Source: Diospyros lotus (Eukaryota; Streptophyta; Magnoliopsida; Ericales; Ebenaceae). From it: a stretch of DNA of 64,000 bases. Position 1 is the stretch's first letter; every line of letters starts with the position of its first letter. The notes under the pieces are model-generated. The model saw only the letters and a program-made list of their open reading frames with translations, was not told the DNA's origin and searched no databases. Of this stretch, positions 42,579 to 53,990 are shown one piece after another. The position numbers and the translations under genes are program-made. Location of the stretch: NCBI RefSeq assembly GCF_014633365.1, contig NC_068338.1, forward strand, positions 12,534,616 to 12,598,615, read 5' to 3'.

Positions 42579-45500
42579 AAACTAGTAAAACCCTAATTGG
42601 AGATTCAAAGGGACGCTAGAGGTTGTGGACTCAGAGCGAATTTTTATTTGGAGACTTAGAAAAGTCTGACTTAGTGATTAATTGTTATTTCAGTTGAGGA
42701 TTTTCAAGGCTTAACCATATTTGGAGAATTAGGGAATATCAACTTGGAGACTTAAGGGAATATGATACGGTTAGAGCCAGTTAGTCTTACCCCTAAGTGG
42801 AGACTTAGGGGGAAAAAGAAACTAATGGTTTGTAGAATGAAATCTTTATTTGGAGATTTGGGGATTGACGATTGAGGTCTTATAGGTTATTGATTTGAGG
42901 ATCTAACCTCATTAAGCAATAGAACAGCTGGTCGAATGGACCTAGCTATTGAAGATAGGATTCAATGATATAATTCGGATGTAAGGTTGATTCAATAACC
43001 ATGATTATGGATCCAAGAGATTTAGACACTGTTGATTTGAGGTCATTAGTCGAAATCATTGAGATGAATGATAGGATAACTAGTAGTTATCGAGAATGAT
43101 TGAATCATGATGGTTAGTCTTCTATTACATAACCTAGCGGTTGAGTTAGGTTTGTGAATAGATGGTATGAATTACCAAGGTTCGAGAGTAAGAATGATTT
43201 GGTATAGATCGAGGATCTTAGGGATTAGGTCGAAATAAGAAACCAAGGATGGTTCATTAAGTGATTTTGAAAATAGAGTTTAAAGATTCTGAAGATAGAT
43301 TTTAATGATAGGATATTGGAATAGGAATCTCGAAATTTTGTAAGGTTACTTCGAGGAAATGACTCATGGGAATGAGTCATGTATGTTTGGACTTAGAGGA
43401 TAAAATGGCCAAGGTGTAGTCTTGAGCCTTGAAAGGTTTCGAGTTGGAAAGTTTAGCTGTTCTTGATTTGGGACGTGATTTAACAGTTCGATATGAGTAG
43501 AGTCATTATGAATTTGGAAAAAAATGGTATAGATTTTGTAGATGAAGGTATATGCATGTTGAGACGATATGTGATGAACAAAAGTCTGGGTATGAACTTG
43601 AGATGGGGCATGTAGTTTGAGAACCCTAGGGTTTGGATCAAGACAAAAGATATGATGACTTAGATATTTCTATCATAAGAATAGGAAAATATCATTGGCT
43701 GAAATGTTGGGTCCAAGTTCCAATGGTCTAAGAAGTGAAGTGTGCCACTAGCGTGTTGAGCGAGGCTAGAAGCCTTGGGAATCAACCCAAAATGAGATGG
43801 CCGTGTTTGTAATTGCCTCAAAGAAAGAGTTGGGATGCAAAGGAAAAGTTACTCGACGTATGAAATAAACATGGTAGATGCATGCTCGTGAGCCGTTTAG
43901 GCGCTACTTATGAGGTGACGTAACCACCGACTGTGATGAGGGCCTAGAATGAATGTTCTTGCAAAACGACTTAGACTCGTGGAAGCAACAGTGATTGATA
44001 GTTCTCGAAGGACTACGACGAGACCGTACAATTTCACCCGGGGCGTGCCAGTGTGGAAGTCAGTGCCAGTGTGGAAGTCAACGCTTGGTGTAGGAGTAAG
44101 CCTACTATGTGACCAAGATTAGGGTGACAGCTTGTGTGCTGATTGACAGTGAGTGTAATGCCTATGAGAAACTAATTTGATGGTCGCATACTGATAATCA
44201 GCTGGATCTAAAGAATGAAATGCGAGAGTTAGTGGATTCTCGATAAACGAGATTTCAGGTAGTAGAGCATGGCCAATTCAAAGCCTTGACAAAGAGTTAT
44301 GAGGTGGCAATCTCAATTCGAGGAAGAGATTGGCTACCTAAAAGGCAAGAATTGCTTGTAGGTTGTGTCAACCCTAAGGGAGGATGATGAGAAACTTAGT
44401 CGGCAGAATTTGTGAGTACGGTTTAGTGCGCCAAGTGGGCTTAAGGATTCAAAAGTCTGTGAGAAGAGGCACGTGAATAAGTTATTGCTTGTGTATTGCA
44501 TGGAAACCTAAATTATTTTTTGAGGTTTAAAGTATCATTCGCTAAAGAGTCCTTGGAAGTTTTTAAGGTTCAGTTGTTTATAGAAAATGATTGGAACCAG
44601 ATATCACGATCTAATTTGAGGTCTTCAGAGATAAATCAGTTTGAGATTCCTGAGGAATTTTCTAAGAGATTGACTTTAAGGGCCATAGAGGATCTAAGGA
44701 TTCGTGATGAAACTTTAGAGTTTCAGGAAGCAAATTCAGTGAGAATTGGAGTATTATAGGTGACGTAAGTACCTGGCCACTCTAGCTGGCAGTATAGTTA
44801 TAGATTATTGTCTTAAAGGTTGTGAGAATCTTTAACGTGCTTGAGAGAGATAGGTAATGGCAGATGTGTCAGGATGTCAAATCGCAGTAGGAAAAGCCGC
44901 ATTCTTAATAGATTGAAATCCATTGGAGATTTAGGATTTTCGATTATGGAGAATGAAACTCCTGTTGGGCTAGACGGTTAGTCTAGATAGACCTGGTGGG
45001 TAAATCAGGGGATGTGTAGCTAGACGATCACTAAAGTGATGTCAGCAAGTTATGGAAATAAGGAACTTGTTGATATGTGGTACGGGCACTTGTGGTTAAT
45101 GAAAAATCGTAAGAAAATTGGGAAATGGTAGGATGTATTCTCAAAAAAAATTATTAGGAGTATTTCTTAATAACGAGAAGGAATTTACCATTGATAGCTT
45201 GAGATTAATGGACGCTTAGTCATGCATGGCTTGACTGAGGGTATAAATTATCAGGCTTTGAATAAGGTAATGACTATGACTTGAAATTTTTACCTCGAAT
45301 TGATGAATTATTAAACAGCTGCAAGAGACTAAGATGTTTTGATGTGTGATCGAGGGTAAGATAGGGGAATGAGACATTCTGAAATTGACATTTGAGTCAT
45401 AATTTGATGGTATGACCAATGCACCAACTGTATCAAAGTTGCGTTGGTGATTGAGTTTATTAATGATATACTAGTATACTCCTCGAATAAAAAGGTGTAT

Positions 45501-47072
45501 GAGAAACATTTGAGGATAATGTCGAGGAACATGAAATCAAAATTGATAATCATAGGTACAATGAACTTAGGGAGTTTAAATGAAGTCAGAATTTATGCTA
45601 TGGGTTCAATGTCGTAGCACCTGTATAGCCATGAAATATGGACCTATCAATTAAGATCAAGATAATGGATCTTGTGAAGTGTGGTCAAATGCGACAAAGA
45701 AATCATATGATTTTCATATGGTAGAGTATGATTATAGTCAATTGGCATGAGATGGTCAAGATTAGGCATGATTAGAGTCAGTTGATATGAAATGTTATTA
45801 CTCGAGGATTAATTCAAGAAATTTGAGGATCAAATGGTTAATCCGAAGATATAAACCGTTATTTGAGGATCACTTCGAAAAGTACGAGGACTTATTTAAG
45901 TTATGGGTACATGGATGAATATGTATTAGTATGACTACTAAGTAACAAATGTCATGAGTAAATGATGCAAGGATATTAGTATTGTTAGATTTGGAAGACA
46001 TTGATAGATTTCGATTGATATGAAAAGTTAGGTTACGAAATGAAGATTTAAAGATAGATAGAATCTATCAATAAATTGTAAAGATTTCTTGATGAAATAG
46101 TTATATGACATGATTAGAAGATGGTTGTGGACAATTGATAGAAACTTGAGGTTATATCGGGTGATGAATTCCAACAAGTATGAGGAAACAATAATTTATA
46201 AGAAACTCGAATAGATTAGCATAAGTAAAGATCAAGCAATGACTAAGTTTTTGATGACTTAAGGTGAGGCATAGCTAGTTTCGAGGACGTGTGATACCCA
46301 AGGTGAGGTGGTAGGACCATTGACTTGTTGTGGCAGTCTAAAAACATATGAAACAACCTAGTGTTGGCAAGATATGTGATGATGTATATTTGTGATGTTT
46401 TAGGATCAAAGGATATATGAAATAGTTTGAGGACATAAAAATATTTCTTTGGGGATCAACTTGATAGAAGTCAAGATTTATCAAGATCAAAGACTTGTGT
46501 GTTAAGATTAGAAAAATATCAAAGTATAATAAATGACGTCATGGGAAATCGAAAATAGAGAAGTGATATGTATAAGGATATAGATTGGATGATTTAGTGG
46601 AAACAAATTGAAAATTGGTGATATGAGAGTCGTAGGCTCATTGTGATGATGTGTGTACCAACTTGGATAGGAGCTCGAGTTGAGACTCGTGGCCCAAGGA
46701 TCGGGTTATACGGTTATGGGCTTTGAAAGAGAAATTCAAAAGGCTTGCATGGTTGACAAGTGTACTTGTCTATGGATTGATGAGCATAATCAACCAAGGG
46801 TTCTAATTTTGATGCATGATAGCATTCTCAAATTTCAGTTAGGATATACGTGCCAGAGGTCGTGTGATTAAAAGATGATTATAGACGGTATAATTTTTCA
46901 TGGGATATGTGATCACCTGTGAAGAGCTACAACGGGTTTATTTGAAATAAGGTAATGAGATATGCTCTTCCCTAGTTATTTGATTAGTCAAGAACTAATT
47001 TTAAGGATGGAATTTTGAGATTTAGAATATATGGCAAATTTCGAGAACAAAATTTTTGTAAGTAGGGGAGAA
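42579..47072 (+). pseudogene. Highly decayed internal region of gypsy element H
   Basis: About 4.5 kb between PBS and 3' LTR with no long frame. Apart from the RT patch at 45255-45545 the domains cannot be placed with confidence. ORFs at 44496-44759 (87 aa) and 46680-46871 (63 aa) have no recognisable motif. The 3' end has the usual untranslated phrase TTCGAGAACAAAATTTTTG and the purine tract AGTAGGGGAGAA just before the LTR. The region is rich in TGA, TAG and TpG, consistent with long methylation-driven decay. Confidence 0.75.
45255..45545 (+). pseudogene. RT palm remnant of H
   Basis: The order MTNAPT (45412-45429) then EFINDILVYSS (catalytic box at 45456-45467) matches MPFGLTNAP...FIDDILVYS of gypsy RT. 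The catalytic DD is ND, an inactivating change, and the frame between the two motifs is broken. Confidence 0.7.
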
Positions 47073-48678
47073 TGTAATATCCTAGATTTTCAAAAGGGCT
47101 CAAGAGTAATATTAACATGGACCATATGTGAAATTATCAAAAGATTAAGGACTTAAGTATAATTTCTTACAATTATCAGTACCGATTCGATTGTAGGGAG
47201 TGCCTTGAAACCTAGATGTCTAAGGAAAATGATATGGTACTGATGAGTATTCTGAAATAGGATTTATGGTATTAAAAGAAATTGAAATTGAAACAGTTTC
47301 CGGTATCTGTATTTCAGGCTGAAAAAAATTGAATTGTCGTAGGAGACTTCCAGGAAGTCAGCAGAACCATGACGGGGCTCCAGTTTTATGCAAGAATCAA
47401 CCTTGAAGTGGTTTCAAGATAAAACAATAGACCGGTGATGACATTGGGGTAAAATCGTTCTTATCGAGTAAGTCTTGAGTTATTAATTTTGAATTTTAAG
47501 TGTCGTAATGCAAATTAATTTGATGTTTGAGAATGTAATTAGAGAATTACCCAAGTGAAATTAAGAGGAAATTTGGGATTTAAATGTTTAAATTCCCATA
47601 TTTTATTGGTATAATATATATAAGTTATATATATATATTTATGTGTGTAAGTGGGATGGAAAGCTTAATGGTTAAGTTTTGTGAAGTGGTGCAAGTGGGA
47701 TGTAAAAGTGATGGGAGAGTGATGGATGACAAACTTAATAGCTAAGTTTCTATGCAAATGGATGGCTATATATAGATGAAGAAATGAGAAGGAGAGCAAG
47801 CAAATGCCAATGGCCAAATGAAGGCAACAAGTGAAGATGGCCGAGAGCTTGGAATTAAGAAAGAAATTATTCGAGCACGCACAAGGCTTTAAAAGCTAAG
47901 TTAAGGTGAGTTTTGGAATTTTTTATATTCTTAGAAAAATATTTTAGGGATTTTGATATAAAGATATTTGGGAAAAGATTTGAATAGATATTTATTTTAG
48001 AATATTAGTGAAGAAGAATGGGAGAAAAATAAAGAAAATGTGAGGAAAAATTATATTTATGATGTTTATTTGGGTAATATGATGACTAGGGTGCTTTAAG
48101 GCTTGAGGTGAAACGACTTGTGCAAATTTTGAGGTTGGCACGAAAATCAAGATATTCTGAGATACGTTCAAGGTAAGTGGTACTATTCAACTGGATTTAG
48201 TTTATGAAAATGGCTTGTAAGTGGTTTGACCCCAAAACTCGATTTTATATAAATGTTTTATCATGTTATCATGTCTTGATATGAATATGTCATGTAGATT
48301 GCATTTACATGTGTTGATAATGAAATGTGCATATGTTCACGATGATATTATTGATCATTTATCGCATAAGGGTTTGGGATTATGGACTAGCACCGCTTCT
48401 CTACGAAGGGTGCACCCATACACCTCGACCTAGCAAGGACGCTGTAAAAAATGGGGAGCAGTAGTTGGGTGTGGTCAACTCAAACTAAGATAAGGAATAA
48501 TACATTTTGCATAATTGCATCAATGCACGAGATATGTTTATTGTTCCCTTACTTAGATGATTCATCATCTAACTTAGGCTTTGCCCTTAGAATATTCAAA
48601 CGTTCCAGATGGAGATTGTAGTAGAAATGAGGATGAATGAGACATGAAATGACACTTAGCAAAGTGCATGATAATTGA
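47073..48678 (+). mobile_element. 3' LTR of H, first part
   Basis: Starts TGTAATATCCTAG after the purine tract. A TATA box (TATATATAG, about 47767) is followed by a leader. The inverted-repeat module is at 48551-48608. The Tat element I interrupts it at about 48679; the LTR resumes at 60000. The TSD is probably ATTGA (48674-48678 and 60000-60004), though the exact base boundaries are uncertain. Confidence 0.85.
48551..48608 (+). other. Paired inverted-repeat module in LTR H (3')
   Basis: TTAGATGATTCATCATCTAA is a perfect 9-bp stem. It is followed by GAATATTCAAACGTTCC. It matches the 5' LTR copy at 42119-42177. Confidence 0.8.
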
Positions 48679-48765
48679 TGTACCTAGGAAAGTCAAGCCA
48701 ATACCTAATTGAAAGTGGGCCCCAATATGGTTGAAGGGTCAAAAGCGCCATGAGGAAGAAGAAGA

Positions 48766-48985
48766 CCCACTCGGCACAACCGACTGGGGTGCCACTCGAT
48801 TAGCCGAGTGGCTTCCCCCAACTCGGCATAACCGAGTGGGGGTCCACTCGGTCATGCCGAGTGGGCACCTGCCGGCTATGCCGAGTGGGGTGCCCAGCTC
48901 GGCCTAACCGAGTGGGGGTCCACTCGGTTATGTCGAACGACCCCCCTCGGAGCATAACTGAGTGGGGGGTCACTCGGCACCCCCC
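48766..48985. repeat. CACTCGG/CCGAGTG inverted-repeat array
   Basis: More than a dozen CACTCGG or CCGAGTG heptamers in alternating orientation, many forming hairpins of the type ACTCGGCATAACCGAGT. GC-rich and CpG-rich, lying about 160-380 bp upstream of the TATA box of LTR I. Confidence 0.85.
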
Positions 48986-49299
48986 AGTTCAGCCATCTTC
49001 ACGGCCTACTCGTTTGCAACCGAGTGGACCCTCTCTCGTCATCAGGCGCCTAACCGAATGGGCTTTGAAATCCTTGAAACGGGTCGCAAGATCTCCGGAG
49101 CGGGCCGTAAGATCCCCGCCGAGAATATCGCGAGGCCTTCCTCACCCTCCATTATAAATACAAGGTCCCGTCTCCCTCACAAGGTACACACTCTTGAGTA
49201 ATTCAAGTACAATTTCGCATTTTCTCTCGAGATTTAACTTAAGCATCGGAGGGTTTACGCAGGACCCCCACACGCGTCTTAACGGTCATCTCGTTTTGT

Positions 49300-49495
49300 A
49301 GGCCACTCGGTTGCCTCAGGTCACTTGGTTATCCAAGGCCACTCGATCGCCTCAAGTCACTCGGTCATCCAAGGCCACTTGGTCGCCTCAGGTCACTCGG
49401 TCATCCAAGGCCACTCAATCACCTCAAGTCACTCGGTCATCTAAGGCCACTCGGTTGCCTCAAGTCACTCGGTTATCTTGGGCCACCTGATCATT
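49300..49495 (+). repeat. Tandem repeat in transcribed part of LTR I
   Basis: About ten ~18-base units alternate between ccactcggtcgcctcaag and tcactcggtcatccaagg. They use the same CACTCGG core as the upstream array but in one orientation. The 3' LTR has an equivalent but different array (59570-59690). Confidence 0.85.
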
Positions 49496-49708
49496 GTCCC
49501 ACCAGATCACCAGATCTATTAGATCCACCAAGTCATCAGCCCACCAGATCATCAGCCTTATCAGATCATCAGCTTTGTGGGATCACTAGATCTGCTTGAC
49601 TCCCGGATCCAGTTGCTCGTCAAGATTCTCATCATTGAAGGCACGACTCCCAAGACTTTTACATCTGTCCACAACTAAAAATAGATTGTTGTATTTTGGA
49701 AACAATAA

Positions 49709-49727
49709 TTGGCGTCGTCTATGGGAA
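49709..49727 (+). other. Primer-binding-site-like sequence of I
   Basis: TTGGCGTCGTCTATGGGAA lies five bases after the LTR. The TTGGCG(C)CG(T)CT form is common in Tat elements; the primer tRNA cannot be named with confidence. Confidence 0.65.
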
Positions 49728-49753
49728 ACGTAAGACAAAAAGTCAACTTAAGA

Positions 49754-51600
49754 ATGACAAACACTCGTGGACACCGACGAACTCTCTCTTAAGGCATAGA
49801 AACATACCTACCACTGCAGAACTCTCAACAACAGGGAGCTCCTCCTATTATTCTAGATTCTGAAGGAGCACCTCTGCCCCCTCATAATGCTCAACCCTAA
49901 GGAGCTGATCAACCTATTGCCCTGAGTCAACAGATGGGGGACCAATCAGTCCCACCTCCACTTAACATCGGCTCAGGGCCATTTGCCGCTGATCAAGCGG
50001 GAACTTCACACAGCCGCCGCGCACTGTCCCTTGGGAAGAGTATGAAGCATTGAGACAGTAGCATGTTGAAGGTATGTAGGCACTTCGAGACATGGCTAGT
50101 ATACTCCAAGGTATGATGCCTGGAGGGACGTTGCCTGATACCTTGAAAAATTTTATGCCATCGCCTGAGCCTCAACCCGAAATGGGAGGTGATTCCTATC
50201 AAGAGGCCACTCCCGATTCTCATTCCCGATCTGCTCCTCAACGGGAGAATAGGCTTAGATCACCACCACTAAGAAAGAACCCTCATACCTTGCCCGAAGA
50301 AATGAAAACCCAAGAATGGAAAACAGGACCAGAAGCCCCTAAAGGCGAAGGTATCATGAAACAGTGGCCAACACGCCAACAAGACATGACAACTAGATAG
50401 TAGCTAGCATGCGTGATGACATGAAAAGAGTAGTGGAGGAAGTGCTTGAGCGAAGAAAGTTAATCCCTGTAACGAAGGAACACCAGCGTAGAAAATATCC
50501 TTTTACCGCAGATATATTGGAGAGGCCTTTGCTCCAAAAATTCAAAATACTGCAAATCACCCTCTACTCAGGAAAAGACGATTCGTACGATCATGTTCAA
50601 AATTATGAGTCACTGATGATATTGCATGGATGGGACAACGACATAATGTGCTGGGCCTTTTCCCTAACACTATCAGGACATGCTTGAACATGGTTTAACA
50701 GCCTTCTAAAAACCTCCATTTCATCATTTGGGCAACTTAGAATAGAATTTATCAAGGCCTTTGTGATTAATAGTCGAAGGAAGAAGGACGCCACATACTT
50801 ACTCAGCACACGACAGGGGAACAAAGAATCCTTACGTCAATTTGTAGACAGATTTCGCAATGCCACTCTTAAAGTCCCTGATTTGCTGGCCCAAGTAGCA
50901 GTATCTACTATGCTTCAAGGGACACGTCTCGCCTCTCTCCAATAGTCACTTTCCTTAGATCCTCCAATGTCCCTAGCCAATTTGTTTGTAAGGGAAAATC
51001 GGTATATCCTCCACACCGAGATCATGAGAAATGTGTGTGGGGGGGGGGAATGAAGACAGAGAGTGAAAGAGAAAAGATTGTGAAGGGGAAGAAGAGTTTA
51101 TTCGATGACAGGAAAGGATTAGGAGAGTAGATGCACCTAAACCCCAGTTTAATCACTATACTCGGCTTTTGCAATCGCGATGAGCTATATTAGCCACAGC
51201 AGAGGGGGAGGGACTCCTTAAACTACCCTGCAGAGTTGATAGACCCATGGAAAAAAATTAAGAGGAGTATTGCAGATACCATCAGACCCAAGGACATTCC
51301 ATAGATCATTGTAGAGAGTTGAAGAATCAGATTGAAATGCTCATTCGAGAGGGGCACTTACAAAGATATGTGAGAAATGAGGGAGAAGAAAGCAGGGAAC
51401 CCCGGCAAAGGGAAGACAGGTGTGATGGGCATGAAAGACAAAAGCCAAGACAACAAGAGAGAGAAAGAGATCATAGGCAAGATCCTCATTTAGACAATGA
51501 GCCAACTCAACAAGCTATTCACATTATTTCAGGAGGGGAAACCTTAGGCGGGGACACGTCGGCCTCCCGAAAGGCATACGCCTGTTAAGCTTACTAGGTT
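49754..51600 (+). pseudogene. gag of Tat-lineage element I
   Basis: Begins MTNTRGHRRTLS at 49754 with an early stop. Then come a Pro/Gln-rich N-terminal part and a core at 50409-50945: YPFTADILERPL, KFKILQITLYSGKDDSYDHVQNYESLM, NSRRKKDATYLLSTRQGNKE, LRQFVDRFRNATL. These phrases are characteristic of Tat-type gag. The C-terminal basic, Arg/Glu-rich segment is at 51319-51588 (YYQYHQTQGHSTDHC, then HIISGGE). Several stops plus a G10 tract near 51037 break the frame. Confidence 0.87.
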
Positions 51601-52030
51601 AATTTAGTGATGGAAGTTAGAGATGATGAGGAGCTAATTACATTCACCCCTACCGAATGAGGTGATATAATACTCCCACATGATGATCCAATAGTTATTT
51701 CAGCAGTCGTGGCTAAGCACCCCATTAGTAGAATTCTGGTAGATTGTGGCAGTTCTGTCAATTTGATTTACTGGAACTATTTTGAGCAGATGCATTTATC
51801 TCATGATCAATTAAGGAAAGTGTCATCGCCCCTGTATAGCTTCACTGGGGAAGCAGTCCCAGTTGCAGGATCTATTCAGTTACCCATCACGTTGGGTGTG
51901 GACCCCCAACTCGTGACTCTGCAAGCGAATTTTATGGTGGTTAAAACCTCATCGGCAGGTTCAGGGAGATCAAAAGAAGGCACGAACCTGTTATGTGTCA
52001 TCTACAAAAGGAAAAAGAGCTGAAGAAACC
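51601..52030 (+). pseudogene. Protease remnant of I
   Basis: HPISRILVDCGSSVNLIYWNYFEQM, with the active site written D-C-G, then PLYSFTGEAVPVAGSIQLPITLG. The frame is shifted near 51975, and part of the linker to RT appears lost. Confidence 0.82.
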
Positions 52031-53990
52031 TTATCTATTGCAGAGAAGGCTATACATAAATCTTTGGAAGGAGGATTCGCACACAAACCCCCAACCCGTT
52101 GAAGAATTAGAGGCAGTGCATCTAAGTGAAGCGGATTCTGAGAAAGTAGCATATGTTGGTTCACAACTTCCGGAACATATAAAAGAAGAGATTGTGAGAT
52201 GTCTGCGAGAAAATTCAGACGTATTTGCTTGGAAACCAAAAGATATGCTAGGGATCAGTTCAGAAGTGATAGCCATTTGAATGTGGATCCCCAGTTCAAG
52301 CCAGTTCGACAGAAGAAGCGAAACATTGCCCCTGATAGGCTATAAGCATTGGAAGAAGAAGTTGATAAATTGCTAAGGACAGGCTTCATTCGAGAGGTAT
52401 TATACCCAGAGTGGTTGTCCAATGTTGTGATGGTCCCAAAGCCCAATGAAAAATGGCGTGTGTGTGTGGATTTCACCAATCTCAACAAAGCATGCCCCAA
52501 AGACTCATACCCACTACCTTGGATCGACCGTCTCGTAGATGAAACATCTAGATACCAGTTTCTGAGCTTTTTGAATGCTTTCTCGAGGTATCACTAAATA
52601 ATGATGTACCTTTCAAACCAAGAGAAAATGTCATTTTTCACCAAAAAAGGGACATACTGTTACCAAGTCATTCCCTTTGGACTCAAGAATGCTGGAGCCA
52701 CTTATTAATGCATGGTGAATAAAGTCTTTAAAGAATTGCTGGGTGACACAATGGAAACGTATGTTGACGACATGATTGTGAAAAGTCGGAATGATGAATC
52801 ACATGTGGAAAAGCTAGCACAGGTGCTCGGAGTCTTTAGACAGTACTAGATGTGGTTAAATCCAACAAAGTGTGCCTTTGGAGTGCAGTCTTGAAAATTC
52901 TTGGGATACATGATCACAGAAAGAGGAATTGAGGCAAACCCCGAGAAAATTCAAGCGATACTAGATATGGAGTCGCCAACATCAACTAAGGAAGTTCAAC
53001 GATTGACAGGACGAATGGCAGCTCTTGGGCGTTTTCTCTCCAAGTCAGCTGAAAGAGAGCTCCCATTCTTGCGGACATTGAGGGCGGGAAAAAAGTTTGA
53101 GTGGACAGAACAATGCCAGAAGTCATTTGAAGCATTGAAGGAATACTTGAAAGAAGTTCCCCTATTAATACGACTAGAAACTAGAGAGACATTGTACTTA
53201 TACTTGGGGATAAGTGACGAAGCAGTAAGTGCAGTATTGATCAGGAAAGAGGGACAGGTGGATCGGCCAATATACTATGTCAGCAAGGTATTACAGGGTC
53301 CAGAGACACGTTACCCCTTTGCTGAAAAAATGGTGTTAGCTCTATTGAACGCCTCTAGAAAATTGAGGCCGTACTTCCAGGCTCATTCAATCATTGTACT
53401 TACAGACCAGCCCTTATGAAGTATTTTGCAAAAGCCTGAATGTTCTGGTCGCCTTACCAAATGGTCCATTGAGTAGAATGGATATGATATCCAGTATCAA
53501 CCTCAGCAAGCTATAAAGGGGCAGGCATTGGCTGATTTTATTATGGAATGCACACACTCTAGTAAAATGGGAGAAAATGAACAGGAAGAGTGGTTATTGT
53601 TTGTCGATGGAGCATCTTATTCACAGGGAAACGGCGCCAGCATAGTACTTGTACCCCCCGAGGGAGAAACGTTAGAGTATTCTCTGCGATTTGCTTTTCC
53701 AAGTACCAATAATGTGGCCGAATATGAAGCACTAATTGCAGGAATGAGGTTAGCATGAAAATTGAAGGCAACACAGTTGGTTGCTCATAGTGATTCCCAG
53801 TTGATTATGCAATAATTTCATGGACAGTATGAAACCAGGGAGCAGATAATGGCAAGGGAGCAGATAATGGCACAATACTTGCGTAAGGTAAAAGATCTGG
53901 CATAGACATTTCAGAACTTTCAGTTAACACAAATAAATAGATCGCTCAATGGACACGCTGATGCTTTGTCTAAACTAGCATCCACTAAAG
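52031..53990 (+). pseudogene. RT and two RNase H domains of I
   Basis: RT: RTGFIREVLYPEWLSNVV, WRVCVDFTNLNKACPKDSYPLP, IPFGLKNAGATY and YVDDMIVKS (about 52762-52788), catalytic residues kept but with stops near 52598, 52707 and 52849. RNase H 1: SDEAVSAVLIRKEG, FAEKMVLALLNASRKLRPYF. A second, archaeal-type RNase H follows: LLFVDGASYSQGNGASIVL, NNVAEYEALIAGMRLA, HSDSQLIMQ. Two RNase H domains are a known mark of the Tat lineage. An 18-base direct duplication (gagcagataatggcaagg) sits at about 53839-53873. Confidence 0.9.

Larger units (their letters stand above)
48679..49704 (+). mobile_element. 5' LTR of Tat-lineage element I
   Basis: Starts TGTACCTAGGAAAG and ends near TTTTGGAAACA before a PBS-like site. 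TATA box TATAAATA (49143-49150). It contains a hairpin-rich CCGAGTGG array (48766-48985) upstream and a second array downstream (49300-49495). It is clearly related to, but much diverged from, the 3' copy (58730-59999). Confidence 0.8.

Noticed and set aside
42579..45250. Gag and protease of H
   Set aside because: Expected from position, but no CCHC or D-T/S-G motif could be recognised in any frame, so domains are not annotated.
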